A stretch of DNA of 64,000 bases, from the NCBI RefSeq assembly GCF_003387375.1, contig NZ_QUNG01000003.1:248001-312000 (forward strand), given 5' to 3'. Source of the DNA: Marinomonas pollencensis (GTDB taxonomy: Bacteria > Pseudomonadota > Gammaproteobacteria > Pseudomonadales > Marinomonadaceae). Under the pieces are notes generated by a model. The model was not told where the DNA came from and did not search any database. It worked only from the letters and a program-made list of their open reading frames with translations. Shown here one piece after another: positions 54,685-64,000 of this stretch (position 1 is its first letter; each line of letters begins with the position of its first letter). The position numbers were made by a program, and so were the translations under genes.

Positions 54685-55539
54685 TTAAGATTTTTCAGGC
54701 ATTTCATGCTCAAGCAGAAGTAATCCAGCACCTGTATTTGAGATAGGTGCATGATAATTGCGATGCAACTGTGTGACCTTACCTCGAAGCGTACCACGCA
54801 TGGCAATCCACATATTTAACTCAACCGTTTGCGCACCACCTTTTTTCACCAAGTCTAAGTTGCTATAGCGAGTCAATTCTTCTGGATTTGTCACCAATTT
54901 ATCCATGTATTCAAGGTCGAACTCACGGTTTAAAGTGCCTGCCGCTTCGCCATCAAGTTGGTGAGACATGCCGCCCGTACCAAACACAGCAACGGTCAAA
55001 TCTTCATCGTAAGATTCAATCGCCTTACCGATGGCTTGTCCTAGTGCGTAGCAGCGTTTAGGTTGTGGCATTGGATATTGCTCACAATTAATACACACAG
55101 GAATCACCTTTACATGGCCATAGTCATTACCCGGCCACATAAGGCTTAGCGGCACAGTCAGGCCATGGTCGACTTTCATTTCTTGGCAAATGGTCATATC
55201 AAAACCATCGTCGACAAGGCTGTTAGCAATATGCCAAGACAATTCTGATTCGCCGGTCACTGGCGGAATCGTTGCAATTCCCCAACCCTCGTCTGAGTTA
55301 TGGTATTGATCGGCTACGCCAATCGCAAAGGTGGGTTTTTTATCAATAAAAAACTCCAAACCATGGTCGTTATAAAACAGCACAATGACATCAGGCTTTT
55401 TCTCATTAAGCCACTTTCTAACCGGTGGATAGCCATCAAAGAAAGGTTTCCAATAAGGGCTGTCTTCTTGTTTATTAGCCATTGCATTTGCAATGGCTGG
55501 AATATGAGAAGTCGTTATTGCGCCAATAATTCTTGCCAT
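54685..55539 (-). CDS. ligB: Protocatechuate 4,5-dioxygenase, beta (catalytic) subunit
   Basis: A 284-residue LigB. The ferrous ligands of the family are visible as His12 (TTSHIP), His59 (FYNDHG) and a Glu in QTVELNMW; the catalytic-base His is in GGMSHQLDG. It opens protocatechuate between C4 and C5 to 4-carboxy-2-hydroxymuconate semialdehyde with O2. Its start shares a base with the ligA stop codon (TAATG), so the subunits are co-translated. Last gene of the lig operon. Confidence 0.95.
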   Translation of the reverse strand: MARIIGAITTSHIPAIANAMANKQEDSPYWKPFFDGYPPVRKWLNEKKPDVIVLFYNDHGLEFFIDKKPTFAIGVADQYHNSDEGWGIATIPPVTGESELSWHIANSLVDDGFDMTICQEMKVDHGLTVPLSLMWPGNDYGHVKVIPVCINCEQYPMPQPKRCYALGQAIGKAIESYDEDLTVAVFGTGGMSHQLDGEAAGTLNREFDLEYMDKLVTNPEELTRYSNLDLVKKGGAQTVELNMWIAMRGTLRGKVTQLHRNYHAPISNTGAGLLLLEHEMPEKS

Positions 55540-55901
55540 TAGCCTTCTCCTGATCCGCGTTTTTTTAACATTGCATTAAACGCGTCAAGGCTTTGTCCGC
55601 TTTGAATCGCACCGATATCCTGCATGTTTAACTTCAATAGCCCAGCAAACTTAGCCACATAATAAATACTGCCCCCTTCTTTCAGTAGGGCAATAATATT
55701 CCGCTCACGAATGGCTTTAATTTGCCTTTCTGTCAGGCCAAACTTCACACAATATGCATCAGGATCTTGATTAAATTCATCCCTTGCAGATTGCTCATTA
55801 AATGAGAAACACATTTTGTTTAAACCATACCCCTTTTTGGCCATATGACCATTAAAGAGGTAGGTGCCAGGAATAGGTTGTTCTGAGTCGTATTCGGACA
55901 T
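55539..55901 (-). CDS. ligA: Protocatechuate 4,5-dioxygenase, alpha subunit
   Basis: A 120-residue LigA, the small helical subunit capping the LigB active site. IPGTYLFNGHMAKKGYGLNKMC and LTERQIKAIRERN are typical. It contacts the substrate carboxylate in the known structure. It lies 47 bases after ligI and overlaps ligB by one base. Length fits the family (about 120-140). Confidence 0.94.
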   Translation of the reverse strand: MSEYDSEQPIPGTYLFNGHMAKKGYGLNKMCFSFNEQSARDEFNQDPDAYCVKFGLTERQIKAIRERNIIALLKEGGSIYYVAKFAGLLKLNMQDIGAIQSGQSLDAFNAMLKKRGSGEG

Positions 55902-55948
55902 GGTATGCGCCTTTTGATTATTTTTATGGCGTAGTCAATAGCGGTTCT

Positions 55949-56821
55949 TTAAGACCAATAAAGCCGCATTGGATTATCCACCAAGAGAGCTTGCTGAAGC
56001 TCAGCGGTCGGAGCAATGTGCGGGATAACATCCACCAGATGACCGTCATCTGGTACATGCACCTTCATATTAGGATGAGGCCAATCGGTCCCCCATAAAA
56101 CACGCTCAGGAAACTTCTCTACTAGGGTTCGTGCAAATGGTACGACATCAGAATAGTCAGGGGCTTGTAAGGTTAAGCGCTCAGGGCAACTTACCTTGCA
56201 CCACACATTGCTATTATCAGCCATAAAGTCGATAAAGCGTTTAAAATCAGGGTGATCAACACCATTGGCGACACTCGGTGTTCCCATATGATCAACCACA
56301 ATTGTGGTGTTTAACTCTTTCAAGAAAGGGATTAGCTCAGCAAGATCCGCCGCTTCAAAATACACCACAATATGCCAGCCGAAAGGTCTGATTTTTTCTG
56401 CAATAGAAAAGAACACTTCTTTTGGTGTGCTATCAACGAGGCGTTTAACGAAATTAAAACGCACACCGCGAACACCCGCTGCATGCATCTCTTTTAACTC
56501 GGCTTCGGTAATCGAATCATCTACAAATGCGACCCCGCGCGCCAATTCACCAGCACTGTTTAGGGCGTCAATTAACGCTGAATTATCGGTACTATGACAC
56601 GACGCTTGCACAATAACATTACGAGAAAAACCCAAATGATCACGCAGGGCAAAGAGCTGCTGTTTTGATGCATCACACGGCGTGTATTTACGTTTCGGGT
56701 GATAAGGAAATTTTTCTGCAGGACCAAAAACGTGGCAATGGGCGTCTACCGCACCAGCTGGCACGACAAAGGTCGGTTTACTGGGTGCAGGGTGAAAAGG
56801 AAGATAATCTTTATCCATCAT
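55949..56821 (-). CDS. ligI: 2-pyrone-4,6-dicarboxylate lactonase
   Basis: A 290-residue amidohydrolase-superfamily lactonase. GAVDAHCHVFGPAEKFPY at the start, HMGTPSVANG and VLWGTDWPHPN at the catalytic Asp match LigI. It hydrolyses the pyrone made by LigC to 4-oxalomesaconate. ATG 56821 has AGG upstream. It lies between galD and ligA in the operon. Confidence 0.94.
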   Translation of the reverse strand: MMDKDYLPFHPAPSKPTFVVPAGAVDAHCHVFGPAEKFPYHPKRKYTPCDASKQQLFALRDHLGFSRNVIVQASCHSTDNSALIDALNSAGELARGVAFVDDSITEAELKEMHAAGVRGVRFNFVKRLVDSTPKEVFFSIAEKIRPFGWHIVVYFEAADLAELIPFLKELNTTIVVDHMGTPSVANGVDHPDFKRFIDFMADNSNVWCKVSCPERLTLQAPDYSDVVPFARTLVEKFPERVLWGTDWPHPNMKVHVPDDGHLVDVIPHIAPTAELQQALLVDNPMRLYWS

Positions 56822-56860
56822 GATTGTGTACCTATTGTTATTCTAGAAACAAAAAATCGC

Positions 56861-57937
56861 CTAAAGGCCATTTTTATGTGTAAATACCTGTCCATCTAGA
56901 AGCTTTCTAGCGGTTCTTAATATCGCAGCAGTGCCGATTTCGCCGTCTTCTGAGCGATCTAAAATGACCGTCATGGAACCAATCGGGTGCTCAACCTCTA
57001 GCGTCATACGGCTTGCTTCAGTCAATACCGCCACGGTTTTAGCCGGTGAGCCATCCAGTACTGCGGCAGTAGCGACACTTACCGCACCCAATACCCCGAT
57101 AGAAGCATGGCAGCGATGAGGTATAAAGGTTCGCGTCGAAATGGCACCGCCATTTGTCGGTGCGCTGACCATGGTCATTTTCGGTACCGATTTAGACGAC
57201 ACATCACCAAGATTCATCATTTTTCCCGCCTGTAGACGGATCGATTCCAACTTCGCTTTTAGTGCCTCATTGGCTTCTAGAGTCTCACGGCTTTCGGTAC
57301 CAGTAATCCCTACGTCCTGAGCGCACATCACGACTACCGGCATGCCATTATCAATACAGGTTACTGCAACGCCATCAATCACATCGACCGTGTTACCAGT
57401 GGGCAATAAAGCGCCACAACTGGACCCTGCAGTGTCTTTAAAAGTGATCGGCACTGGGGCCGAAAAACCCGGTACGCCGTCAATCCGTGCATCCCCTTCA
57501 TATTGCACTTCACCCTCTTTGACCATGACGCGCGCCACGGCAATTTGTCCGGTATTTTGCATAAAGATTCGCACTGCGACTTCACCGTCCTGCGGCGCCT
57601 TAACCAATCCTCTTTCTAGAGCAAAAGGCCCAACACCGGCAAGAATATTGCCACAATTCTGTGCATCGCTCACCACAGCTTGGTCAACAAAAACCTGTAG
57701 AAACAAATAATCTACATCCGCATCCTGACGGCTTGATTGCTGAACTAAGGCGACTTTTGACGCTAACGGATCTGCCCCGCCGATACCATCAATTTGGCGA
57801 TCGTCAGGGGAACCCATGACGCGCAACAAGAAAGCATCTCGCTGCGCTTCATTGGCTGGTAAATCGGATGCGATAAAGTAAGCACCTTTCGAAGTCCCGC
57901 CACGCATCCACATACAAGACGTGCCTTGATTAGACAT
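56861..57937 (-). CDS. galD: 4-oxalomesaconate tautomerase (PrpF family)
   Basis: A 358-residue PrpF/diaminopimelate-epimerase-fold protein. [14 protein letters not shown] at the start and [23 protein letters not shown] and [16 protein letters not shown] are family motifs. In gallate and protocatechuate operons this family (GalD) converts the keto to the enol form of 4-oxalomesaconate before hydration. The assignment rests on this context; PrpF of methylcitrate metabolism is the alternative. Its start overlaps the end of ligK by 8 bases. Confidence 0.9.
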   Translation of the reverse strand: MSNQGTSCMWMRGGTSKGAYFIASDLPANEAQRDAFLLRVMGSPDDRQIDGIGGADPLASKVALVQQSSRQDADVDYLFLQVFVDQAVVSDAQNCGNILAGVGPFALERGLVKAPQDGEVAVRIFMQNTGQIAVARVMVKEGEVQYEGDARIDGVPGFSAPVPITFKDTAGSSCGALLPTGNTVDVIDGVAVTCIDNGMPVVVMCAQDVGITGTESRETLEANEALKAKLESIRLQAGKMMNLGDVSSKSVPKMTMVSAPTNGGAISTRTFIPHRCHASIGVLGAVSVATAAVLDGSPAKTVAVLTEASRMTLEVEHPIGSMTVILDRSEDGEIGTAAILRTARKLLDGQVFTHKNGL

Positions 57938-58607
57938 ATTTCAAACCTTTCGCTTCTAGGCGAGGGCGCATTTCATATATATCCAACCCTAACTCGCCAT
58001 TCGCCATACGAACTCGCTTCGCCTCTTCATTCGCCATACGAGCACGAGCCAACTCCAGCACTTCAGCGGCTTTTTCACGACGTACAACCACTACCCCATC
58101 ATCATCCGCCACAATGACATCACCGGCATTGACCGTTTGTTCTGCGCAAACGATTTGCACATTCACCGAACCCAGGGTTTCTTTGATAGTACCTTCAGAA
58201 AAAACAGCTTTTGACCAAACTGGGAAGTTCATTTGACGAAGGTCTCGTGTGTCACGAACACCGCCATCAATAATTAACCCCACAACGCCTCGTGACTGTG
58301 CTGATGTGGCCAACAAATCACCGAAGAAACCGTGAATAGAAGGAGAGGTCGGAGCGAAGACCATGACATCTCCTGCCTGACATTGCTCTATCGCAACATG
58401 CATCATCCAGTTATCCCCTGCGGCACCAGAGATGGTCACCGCCGAGCCTGCTATGGTTTTATCCATTTGGATGGGGCGTATATAGTGCGCTAATAGACCA
58501 ACACGGCCTTGTGCTTCATGGATAGTCGCCACACCGCACTCAGCCAACCCGTCAATGACAGATTGCTCAGCTCGCTGGATCTGTTGAACCACTTTATTTT
58601 CCCTCAT
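57930..58607 (-). CDS. ligK: 4-carboxy-4-hydroxy-2-oxoadipate aldolase / oxaloacetate decarboxylase
   Basis: A 225-residue class II aldolase of the RraA-like fold. The active-site [10 protein letters not shown] (Arg-Asp pair) and the C-terminal helix are intact. It splits 4-carboxy-4-hydroxy-2-oxoadipate to pyruvate and oxaloacetate, the last lig step. ATG 58607 has AGGAG 7-10 bases upstream and starts 10 bases after the ligJ stop; an upstream in-frame ATG (58685) would overlap ligJ deeply. Confidence 0.93.
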   Translation of the reverse strand: MRENKVVQQIQRAEQSVIDGLAECGVATIHEAQGRVGLLAHYIRPIQMDKTIAGSAVTISGAAGDNWMMHVAIEQCQAGDVMVFAPTSPSIHGFFGDLLATSAQSRGVVGLIIDGGVRDTRDLRQMNFPVWSKAVFSEGTIKETLGSVNVQIVCAEQTVNAGDVIVADDDGVVVVRREKAAEVLELARARMANEEAKRVRMANGELGLDIYEMRPRLEAKGLKYV

Positions 58608-58617
58608 AACCTGCTCC

Positions 58618-59625
58618 TTATGCTTGTAGGCGACTAAAGACACGGCGCGCATTGCCTTCGAAAATTTCTTGCTTCTGCGCTGCACTCAATACTGTGTTGT
58701 TATCGATATAACGTTTTGTATCATCAAAATAATGGCCGGACTCTGGATCAACACCTCGCACTGCACCAATCATTTCAGAGGCAAACAAGATGTTCTTGGT
58801 CGGGATAATATCCAGCAACAAATCAATGCCACGTTGATGGTAAACACAGGTATCAAAATAAACGTTATTCAACACACGCTCGGCAAGGTCAAAACCTTGG
58901 TCTTGTGCCAATCCACGGAAGCGCCCCCAGTGATATGGAACCGCACCACCGCCATGGGGAATAATGACCTTAAGCTCAGGGAAATCCTTAAACACATCAG
59001 ACATCATCAGCTGTTGAAAGCCTGTCGTGTCTGCACCCAAATAATGAGAACCCGTGGTATGAAAGCAGTCATTGCATGCTGCGCTCACGTGAATCATCGC
59101 GGGGATATCGTACTCACACATTTTTTCGTAAATTGGATAGAAAGAACGGTCTGCCAATGACGCATCTTGCCAATGACCACCACTCGGGTCTGGGTTCAAA
59201 TTGATGCCAATGAAGCCCATTTGCTCAACCGTACGCACAATTTCGGCGACGGATTTCGCCGGATCGACACCTGGAGACTGAGGCAATTGAGCCACAGGGG
59301 CAAAGTTTTCTGGGAAAAGATCACACACACGACGAATTAGGTCATTTTGATGCTCTGTCCAATATTGGCTCGTGTACTCATTACCAATATGATGACCCAT
59401 CCAGCTAGCACGCGGAGAAAAAATGGTTAAATCCGTGCCTCGCTCTTGCTGTAAGCGAAGTTGGTTATTAATAATACTGTCACGGATTTCATCATCTGAA
59501 ACGACTACTTTTCCTTTTTCTCCAACAAACGAAGGGTCTTTAGCAACCTGCTCTTTTTGTTTATCTCGGTATTCACCTACCCCAGGAGGAGTGGTCGTGT
59601 AATGACCATGGCAATCTATAATCAT
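58618..59625 (-). CDS. ligJ: 4-oxalomesaconate hydratase
   Basis: A 335-residue amidohydrolase-fold hydratase. The metal site is [11 protein letters not shown] at the N-terminus, with [14 protein letters not shown] and [17 protein letters not shown] further on, as in LigJ and GalB-type hydratases. It adds water to 4-oxalomesaconate. ATG 59625 has AGAGAG upstream and gives the family N-terminus; a longer in-frame start (59715) adds a non-homologous leader. It is the first gene of the operon ligJ-ligK-galD-ligI-ligA-ligB. Confidence 0.94.
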   Translation of the reverse strand: MIIDCHGHYTTTPPGVGEYRDKQKEQVAKDPSFVGEKGKVVVSDDEIRDSIINNQLRLQQERGTDLTIFSPRASWMGHHIGNEYTSQYWTEHQNDLIRRVCDLFPENFAPVAQLPQSPGVDPAKSVAEIVRTVEQMGFIGINLNPDPSGGHWQDASLADRSFYPIYEKMCEYDIPAMIHVSAACNDCFHTTGSHYLGADTTGFQQLMMSDVFKDFPELKVIIPHGGGAVPYHWGRFRGLAQDQGFDLAERVLNNVYFDTCVYHQRGIDLLLDIIPTKNILFASEMIGAVRGVDPESGHYFDDTKRYIDNNTVLSAAQKQEIFEGNARRVFSRLQA

Positions 59626-60101
59626 GCTACTGCTCTCTTTCTTGTTTATGGTAACTAACACCCGCAAACAGCACACAGCGCAAAGAAAATGAAACACGCA
59701 CCGTCTATGCCGCAAGTGAAAATTGATAGCTGAGTATTGATTTCTGACGCCACTTTGAACAGTTCAATTTAACTTAAAAGATATTGATTTTTGATATAGA
59801 AGAGAATTTAGATTTGAATATTCGCCTGACCCTTGAGCGCATAAAAAAGCCTTTAGTAATTTAAAGAGGGCATCTGAAAAACAAAACAAACAATTGATTT
59901 ATAATATATTTTTTTAGAAATAGATATTTAATAACAAGACGTAACCAGTTCTTCTCAGCGATAGGCAGCCAAAAGAGGCACTTCCCCTTTTCCTATTATG
60001 CATTCAGTTTTTATGACATAAGAAAATCATACGCGATAAGCTAAGTCCCATAGCAAACCTCAGGCCAGCACCTAGACCGCTGACCATAAGGGCTTTACAG
60101 G
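59626..60101. promoter_or_regulatory. lig operon promoter region
   Basis: About 475 very AT-rich bases between the ligJ start and the peroxiredoxin terminator. It must hold the lig promoter. I see no clear perfect dyad or known operator and no supported reading frame; no regulator gene is adjacent. Confidence 0.45.
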
Positions 60102-60129
60102 TAAAAAAAAGCCGCTTCTAGAAGCGGCT
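60102..60129 (-). terminator. Terminator of the peroxiredoxin gene
   Basis: AGCCGCTTCTAGAAGCGGCT is a perfect 20-base palindrome with a T8 run on the minus strand, 24 bases past the stop codon. Confidence 0.9.
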
Positions 60130-60152
60130 ATTAGACAATATCGTGTGTTGAA

Positions 60153-60632
60153 TTAGAGTTGCGTTAATACGTATTCTGCAGAACTCACCTTGTATTCACC
60201 TGGCTCATCAAGCCATAGCTTTTGTACGATTCCATGATCGACTAACATCGCATAACGCAAGCTACGAATTCCCATTTTAGCCGCTGAAATATCCAGTTCT
60301 AAGCCAAGAGAATGGGTAAATTCTGCCAGTCCATCTGCTGCCATCACAAGGTGCTCAGCGTTGTTTGCTTCGCCCCATGCATGCATGACAAAAACATCAT
60401 TAACAGACAAGCACACCACTTCATCGATGCCTTTTTCTTTAAACGCGTCGAAATGAACCACATAACCTGGAAGGTGGCTCGCACTACAAGTTGGAGTAAA
60501 TGCTCCTGGCACTGCAAACATCAGTACTTTTTTTCCTGAGAAAAATTCAGTCACATCAACGCTTTCAGGGCCTTCAACACCCATAATTTGAAATTGACCA
60601 TTAGGCAACATATCCCCAATTTGAACCGCCAT
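60153..60632 (-). CDS. Peroxiredoxin, Prx5 family
   Basis: A 159-residue peroxiredoxin. The peroxidatic Cys is in VPGAFTPTCSASHLPGY, with the catalytic Thr three residues before it. The C-terminal RYAMLVDHGIVQKLWLDEPG matches the Prx5/AhpC-TSA subgroup. No second conserved Cys is visible, so a glutaredoxin or glutathione reductant is likely. It removes peroxides in the cytoplasm. It is a single-gene unit between the lig operon and a chemoreceptor. Confidence 0.92.
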   Translation of the reverse strand: MAVQIGDMLPNGQFQIMGVEGPESVDVTEFFSGKKVLMFAVPGAFTPTCSASHLPGYVVHFDAFKEKGIDEVVCLSVNDVFVMHAWGEANNAEHLVMAADGLAEFTHSLGLELDISAAKMGIRSLRYAMLVDHGIVQKLWLDEPGEYKVSSAEYVLTQL

Positions 60633-60715
60633 TCTGATACTCCATAAAATAATAACGAGCGCATATTACAGGAAAAAAGCCTTCTATCGAGGGGCTACCC
60701 GCTAAATCCGCATTA

Positions 60716-62692
60716 TTACACCGTTTTGAACTGTGTTAACAGTGCTCTTTGGTGTGTGGCCAAGGAAGAAAGTCGGCTACTGTCTTGCTCGCTTTGATCC
60801 GCGCCATGGGCGGCTTGATCCGACATGTCAGAAATCTCATGGACACTTTTGGTAATGTCCTGAGCCACTAAGGACTGTTGCTCTGCAGCGGTGGCAATTT
60901 GAGTACTTAAATCGCGTATTTCAGCCATGCTGGCTTGCAACTCATTAATAGAAGTTCCTACAAGACGGGTGTTTTCAACACTGCTGTAAGCCCCATTCCG
61001 GCTTTCTTCCATGCTCGCTACCGTTTGTTTCACGCTTTGCTGCAGCTGATTGATCACATGCTGTATTTCTTCTGTAGAGCTGTGAGTACGCGTTGCTAAA
61101 GTACGCACTTCATCAGCCACCACGGCAAAGCCACGCCCATGCTCTCCAGCTCGGGCAGCCTCAATTGCAGCATTCAAGGCTAACAAATTGGTCTGTTCCG
61201 CGATTTCTTGAATGACTTCCAATATGCGACCAATATTTTGTGAATACTCATCAAGCTGATTCACCACAGCCGTCGATTGCTCGAGTTGCGTAACCAGATG
61301 CTCTACATCGGTAATATTACGCTCCATTTGCTCACGACTTTCATTGGCTCGTAGGTCCACATGCTGAATTTGACTTAATGTAATTTCAGAGTTTTTAGCC
61401 ACCTCTTGTACCGTCGCGGCCATTTCTGTCATGGCAGTCGCAACGCTCGAGGTTTGCTCATTTTGCGAGCGCATCAGCACTTTGGTGTCTCCCGCTAAAC
61501 GAACATTATTCTGCGCTGACTCAGAAACATCATTTGATGCTTTATCAATATCCTTCATCACTTGCTGTAATTTTACAACTAAGTCATTGACCCAGCGTGA
61601 TAAATCACCAAATTCGTCGTTTGTTTTCACTTGACTGCGCTGAGTAAAGTCCCCTTCAGAGATTTTCCCTAAAACGACCATAACTTCATTAAGAGGACGA
61701 CGAATACTCCGACTCACCCACAGCGTAATGGCAATCGCAATCAAGACAGAAACCAGCAACACGACCCCCATCATCAAAGTAGAAAAAGCCGCACTGTCAT
61801 TCGCGGCCACTTTCGCTTGATCACGCATAGACACAGTACTATTTAGTAACGCCTTGGTTAACTCATCGACTTTAGACATGCTAGAAGAAAGCTGCTTAGC
61901 AATCACTTCGGCTTCTTGATTGAGGCGGGTGTATTCATAAAAGTCATTGATGACACTATCTTGCTTCTGAATTTCCTCGGCCAGCAAATCAATTGAATCT
62001 TTAATATCCACGTTATTTAGATAGTTTAATTTATCCTCTAAACCAACAAACGTTTTGGCCATCGTTTCCTTCATGGACTGCATGTCCGTAAGGTCTGTCG
62101 TGTCAAAATAGTCACCTATTGATACTTGTAGGCTTTCTAGACGAATACGCACGTAAGATGCGGCAAACTTCGCCGCTTGGGTACCACTGTCATCACTAAT
62201 GGATGTAAGGTCATCGATGGTGTAGGCAAGATCGTCTTTTAGATCGAATTTCTTATCTGGGATTTTGGCCTGCAGATTCAGCTTACGCTCATGATTCGTA
62301 AAAGCCACTTGCGTCGTTTTATAAAAGGTCTGCAGCTGAAGGTTCATCTCATTCAGCAGATCCTCCATCACGGGATGTTTGCTGACACTCTGCTGTAGCT
62401 CAGCAGACAACGAATCGGTATCGGCTTTATAACCCTCGAAAGATTTTTTTAACCCTGCTAATGAATCAGGTGATTTGCTTAACAGATATTGCAGCACGGC
62501 GGCATTGGCCAACGACAAATCATGGCTCAGCTCGTTACTTTGAGCGCTAATCTGAGCAACATTTCCTGTAATATCATTAAGACTGCCTTCAATTTTTTTA
62601 ATACCAGTAAAGCCTGAGCCAGCAATAACAAGCAATAACAATAGTAAAACACCAAAGCCCAACAAGATCCTCTGGATTACAGATAGTGACAT
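60716..62692 (-). CDS. Transmembrane methyl-accepting chemotaxis protein
   Basis: A 658-residue chemoreceptor. The first membrane segment is at about 10-32, a helical periplasmic domain at about 35-300, the second membrane segment at about 305-328, a HAMP domain at about 330-382 and the signalling domain to the end. The tip [34 protein letters not shown] is complete. The sensor domain is all-helical and long, of the HBM or TarH-like type; the ligand is unknown. It is a stand-alone gene. Confidence 0.92.
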   Translation of the reverse strand: MSLSVIQRILLGFGVLLLLLLVIAGSGFTGIKKIEGSLNDITGNVAQISAQSNELSHDLSLANAAVLQYLLSKSPDSLAGLKKSFEGYKADTDSLSAELQQSVSKHPVMEDLLNEMNLQLQTFYKTTQVAFTNHERKLNLQAKIPDKKFDLKDDLAYTIDDLTSISDDSGTQAAKFAASYVRIRLESLQVSIGDYFDTTDLTDMQSMKETMAKTFVGLEDKLNYLNNVDIKDSIDLLAEEIQKQDSVINDFYEYTRLNQEAEVIAKQLSSSMSKVDELTKALLNSTVSMRDQAKVAANDSAAFSTLMMGVVLLVSVLIAIAITLWVSRSIRRPLNEVMVVLGKISEGDFTQRSQVKTNDEFGDLSRWVNDLVVKLQQVMKDIDKASNDVSESAQNNVRLAGDTKVLMRSQNEQTSSVATAMTEMAATVQEVAKNSEITLSQIQHVDLRANESREQMERNITDVEHLVTQLEQSTAVVNQLDEYSQNIGRILEVIQEIAEQTNLLALNAAIEAARAGEHGRGFAVVADEVRTLATRTHSSTEEIQHVINQLQQSVKQTVASMEESRNGAYSSVENTRLVGTSINELQASMAEIRDLSTQIATAAEQQSLVAQDITKSVHEISDMSDQAAHGADQSEQDSSRLSSLATHQRALLTQFKTV

Positions 62693-62913
62693 AACTAACC
62701 TCTAGCTAATGGAATTAATCTTCATATTATCTGCATGAAACAGGCCATATATTGGCAGAAAACCGACCTAATGGACAATTTATATCTAATGACACTTTTA
62801 CTTCACTGACTGGCAGTTTAGCTCTTCTATCTGTGATCAAATGGCTAGCCATAGGCTTCCAGTAAGGGATCTGCTAAATTCAACTCATAATGACTATCAG
62901 GTTTCAGCTAGCC

Positions 62914-64000
62914 ATGGATCAACCGCTCTACGAACAAGTCGCGCAGCAAATAGAAAAGCAAATTCTTGCAGGGACTTTTTTGCCCAATACCCGCATCCCT
63001 TCTCTAAGAAAATCCAGCAAACAGTTTAACGTTAGTATTGCTACAGTTATGCAAGCTTTTAGCCTATTAGAAGATCGCGGCTTAATAAAAGCGCGACCGC
63101 AAAAAGGCTACTTTGTACAAAGCCATCAACCCAACAGTGATGCGGCACAAATTACCCCAAAAAAGTACGATGGACATATGCACCGCTTACTCAATCAGCT
63201 GCTGCATGCCTCACAAGATAAAAACATTGCGCCTTTTGGCGCGGCCATTCCCTACAGTGATTTTCTCCCCATTAAGCAATTACAACGCTCTGTCGTGAGG
63301 TTAATGCGTGCCGACCCTGAAATTTGCTCCAGCTATGAGTTTACCCCTGGTTCACTAGAGCTTCGGCGACAAATTGCGATTCGCATGCTCGATACGGGCT
63401 GCCGACTGCAAGCTGATGACATCACCATTACGTTAGGCTGCCAAAATGCCATTATGCTGGCCTTGCAAGCCACCACCCAACCAGGGGACACAATTGCCAT
63501 CGAAAGTCCGGCCTATCATGGCGTATTACAAGCCATCGAGGTACTGCACTTAAAAGCCATCGAAATTCCTTGCTCAGAAGACACTGGCATCGATCTTCAG
63601 CAACTTGAACAGGCCGCACAGCAATGGCCAATCAAGGCTTGTATTGTGACACCAAACAATCAAAACCCTACCGGGGCGACTCTCTCCAGCCACGCTCGGC
63701 AACACTTATTAAATATTGCCAGTCGCCATGATATCGCTTTAATAGAAGATGATGTTTATGGGGAATTGGGGTATCAAGAGCAACGTGAAGCGGCCTTAAA
63801 GGCCAATGACCACGAAGGTCGAGTCTTGTATTGCAGCTCTTTTTCAAAAAGCATCGCGCCGGGGTTTAGAGTAGGTTGGATAGTGGGAGGACGCTACCAA
63901 GACAAGATAGAGCATTACGCCTATGTTCAATCGCTGGCTATCCCCACCGTTACACAAACCGCCATCGCCCATTTTTTGGAACACGGCGCCTATGATCGTC
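62914..64000 (+). CDS. MocR-type GntR/aminotransferase regulator (3' end beyond window)
   Basis: 362 codons are open to the window edge. The N-terminal winged HTH (about 1-70; PLYEQVAQQIEKQILAG, IPSLRKSSKQFNVSIATVMQAF) joins a type I aminotransferase fold. TLGCQNAIMLALQ, TPNNQNPTGAT and the PLP lysine in CSSFSKSIAPGFRVGW are visible. Such MocR proteins use PLP-bound amino compounds as effectors to control adjacent genes. ATG 62890 is an alternative in-frame start. The target is probably beyond the edge or divergent. Confidence 0.9.
   Translation, partial: MDQPLYEQVAQQIEKQILAGTFLPNTRIPSLRKSSKQFNVSIATVMQAFSLLEDRGLIKARPQKGYFVQSHQPNSDAAQITPKKYDGHMHRLLNQLLHASQDKNIAPFGAAIPYSDFLPIKQLQRSVVRLMRADPEICSSYEFTPGSLELRRQIAIRMLDTGCRLQADDITITLGCQNAIMLALQATTQPGDTIAIESPAYHGVLQAIEVLHLKAIEIPCSEDTGIDLQQLEQAAQQWPIKACIVTPNNQNPTGATLSSHARQHLLNIASRHDIALIEDDVYGELGYQEQREAALKANDHEGRVLYCSSFSKSIAPGFRVGWIVGGRYQDKIEHYAYVQSLAIPTVTQTAIAHFLEHGAYDR

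Noticed and set aside
58669-59160. 163-residue plus-strand frame inside ligJ
   Set aside because: Antisense of a confidently identified ligJ, with no ribosome-binding site or family resemblance.
1-64000. CRISPR array, tRNA or rRNA genes, prophage or complete insertion sequence
   Set aside because: I looked for regular spaced repeats, cloverleaf-like segments, integrase or transposase motifs and found none.

Overview
The window looks like a chromosomal segment of a marine gammaproteobacterium of the Oceanospirillales/Marinomonas type. This is inferred from moderate GC, Pseudomonas-like gene arrangements (fpr/finR, pycAB with a LysR gene, hutCFDUHIG) and many LysR-type regulators facing small metabolic genes. 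No rRNA, tRNA, CRISPR array, phage or complete insertion sequence was found. Two genes run off the edges: an L-lactate permease-family gene at the left and a MocR-type regulator at the right.

Layout. 1-16.7 kb holds accessory metabolism and redox genes: lactate permease, MFS exporter with LysR, YghU glutathione transferase, fpr with a FinR-like regulator, a small outer-membrane barrel, an ABM-domain protein, NfsA- and NfsB-type nitroreductases, a DadA-like flavoenzyme divergent from a YjiH-family carrier, a gamma-butyrobetaine dioxygenase-like enzyme with LysR, and a PAS-GGDEF cyclase. 17-23.5 kb is a sensing and uptake locus. LysR, a histidine kinase with a periplasmic solute-binding domain and a sigma-54 response regulator lie in one operon, divergent from an Asp/Glu racemase-family gene and a dicarboxylate/amino acid symporter. 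A full sigma-54 promoter sits in front of the symporter. 23.9-32.5 kb is a complete histidine-utilisation cluster of the HutF/HutG type (hutU-hutH-hutI-hutG, hutF-hutD, hutC).

32.6-39.3 kb holds a b-type cytochrome, a membrane-anchored SRPBCC/GyrI-like protein, an Xaa-Pro dipeptidase and a TctCBA tripartite transporter. 39.5-42.1 kb is an arsenic operon (arsR-arsH-acr3-arsC), preceded by a MITE-like nested inverted repeat. 42.2-59.6 kb carries a complete protocatechuate 4,5-cleavage pathway in two pieces. aroQ, a LysR with two predicted N-terminal HTH domains, ligC and an aldo/keto reductase lie on one side; the ligJ-ligK-galD-ligI-ligA-ligB operon lies on the other. Between them are two-subunit pyruvate carboxylase (pycA/pycB) with its LysR, alkA-ada and a BdlA-like soluble chemoreceptor. 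The lig pathway yields pyruvate and oxaloacetate, so pyruvate carboxylase beside it is metabolically coherent. 60-64 kb has a peroxiredoxin, a transmembrane chemoreceptor and the MocR gene.

The most interesting regulatory reading is that TGTA-N2-TACA (HutC-type) operators occur at the hut promoters and also in the divergent promoter of the distant DadA-like/YjiH pair at 10.0-10.3 kb, which would bring a possible missing transporter into the HutC regulon. Second is the sigma-54 promoter with upstream palindromes before the symporter, opposite a sigma-54 activator operon. Third are the tandem-HTH LysR of the lig locus, an ArsR with two candidate arsenic-binding cysteine sets, the nested repeat before ars, and a 42-residue membrane ORF abutting pepQ.
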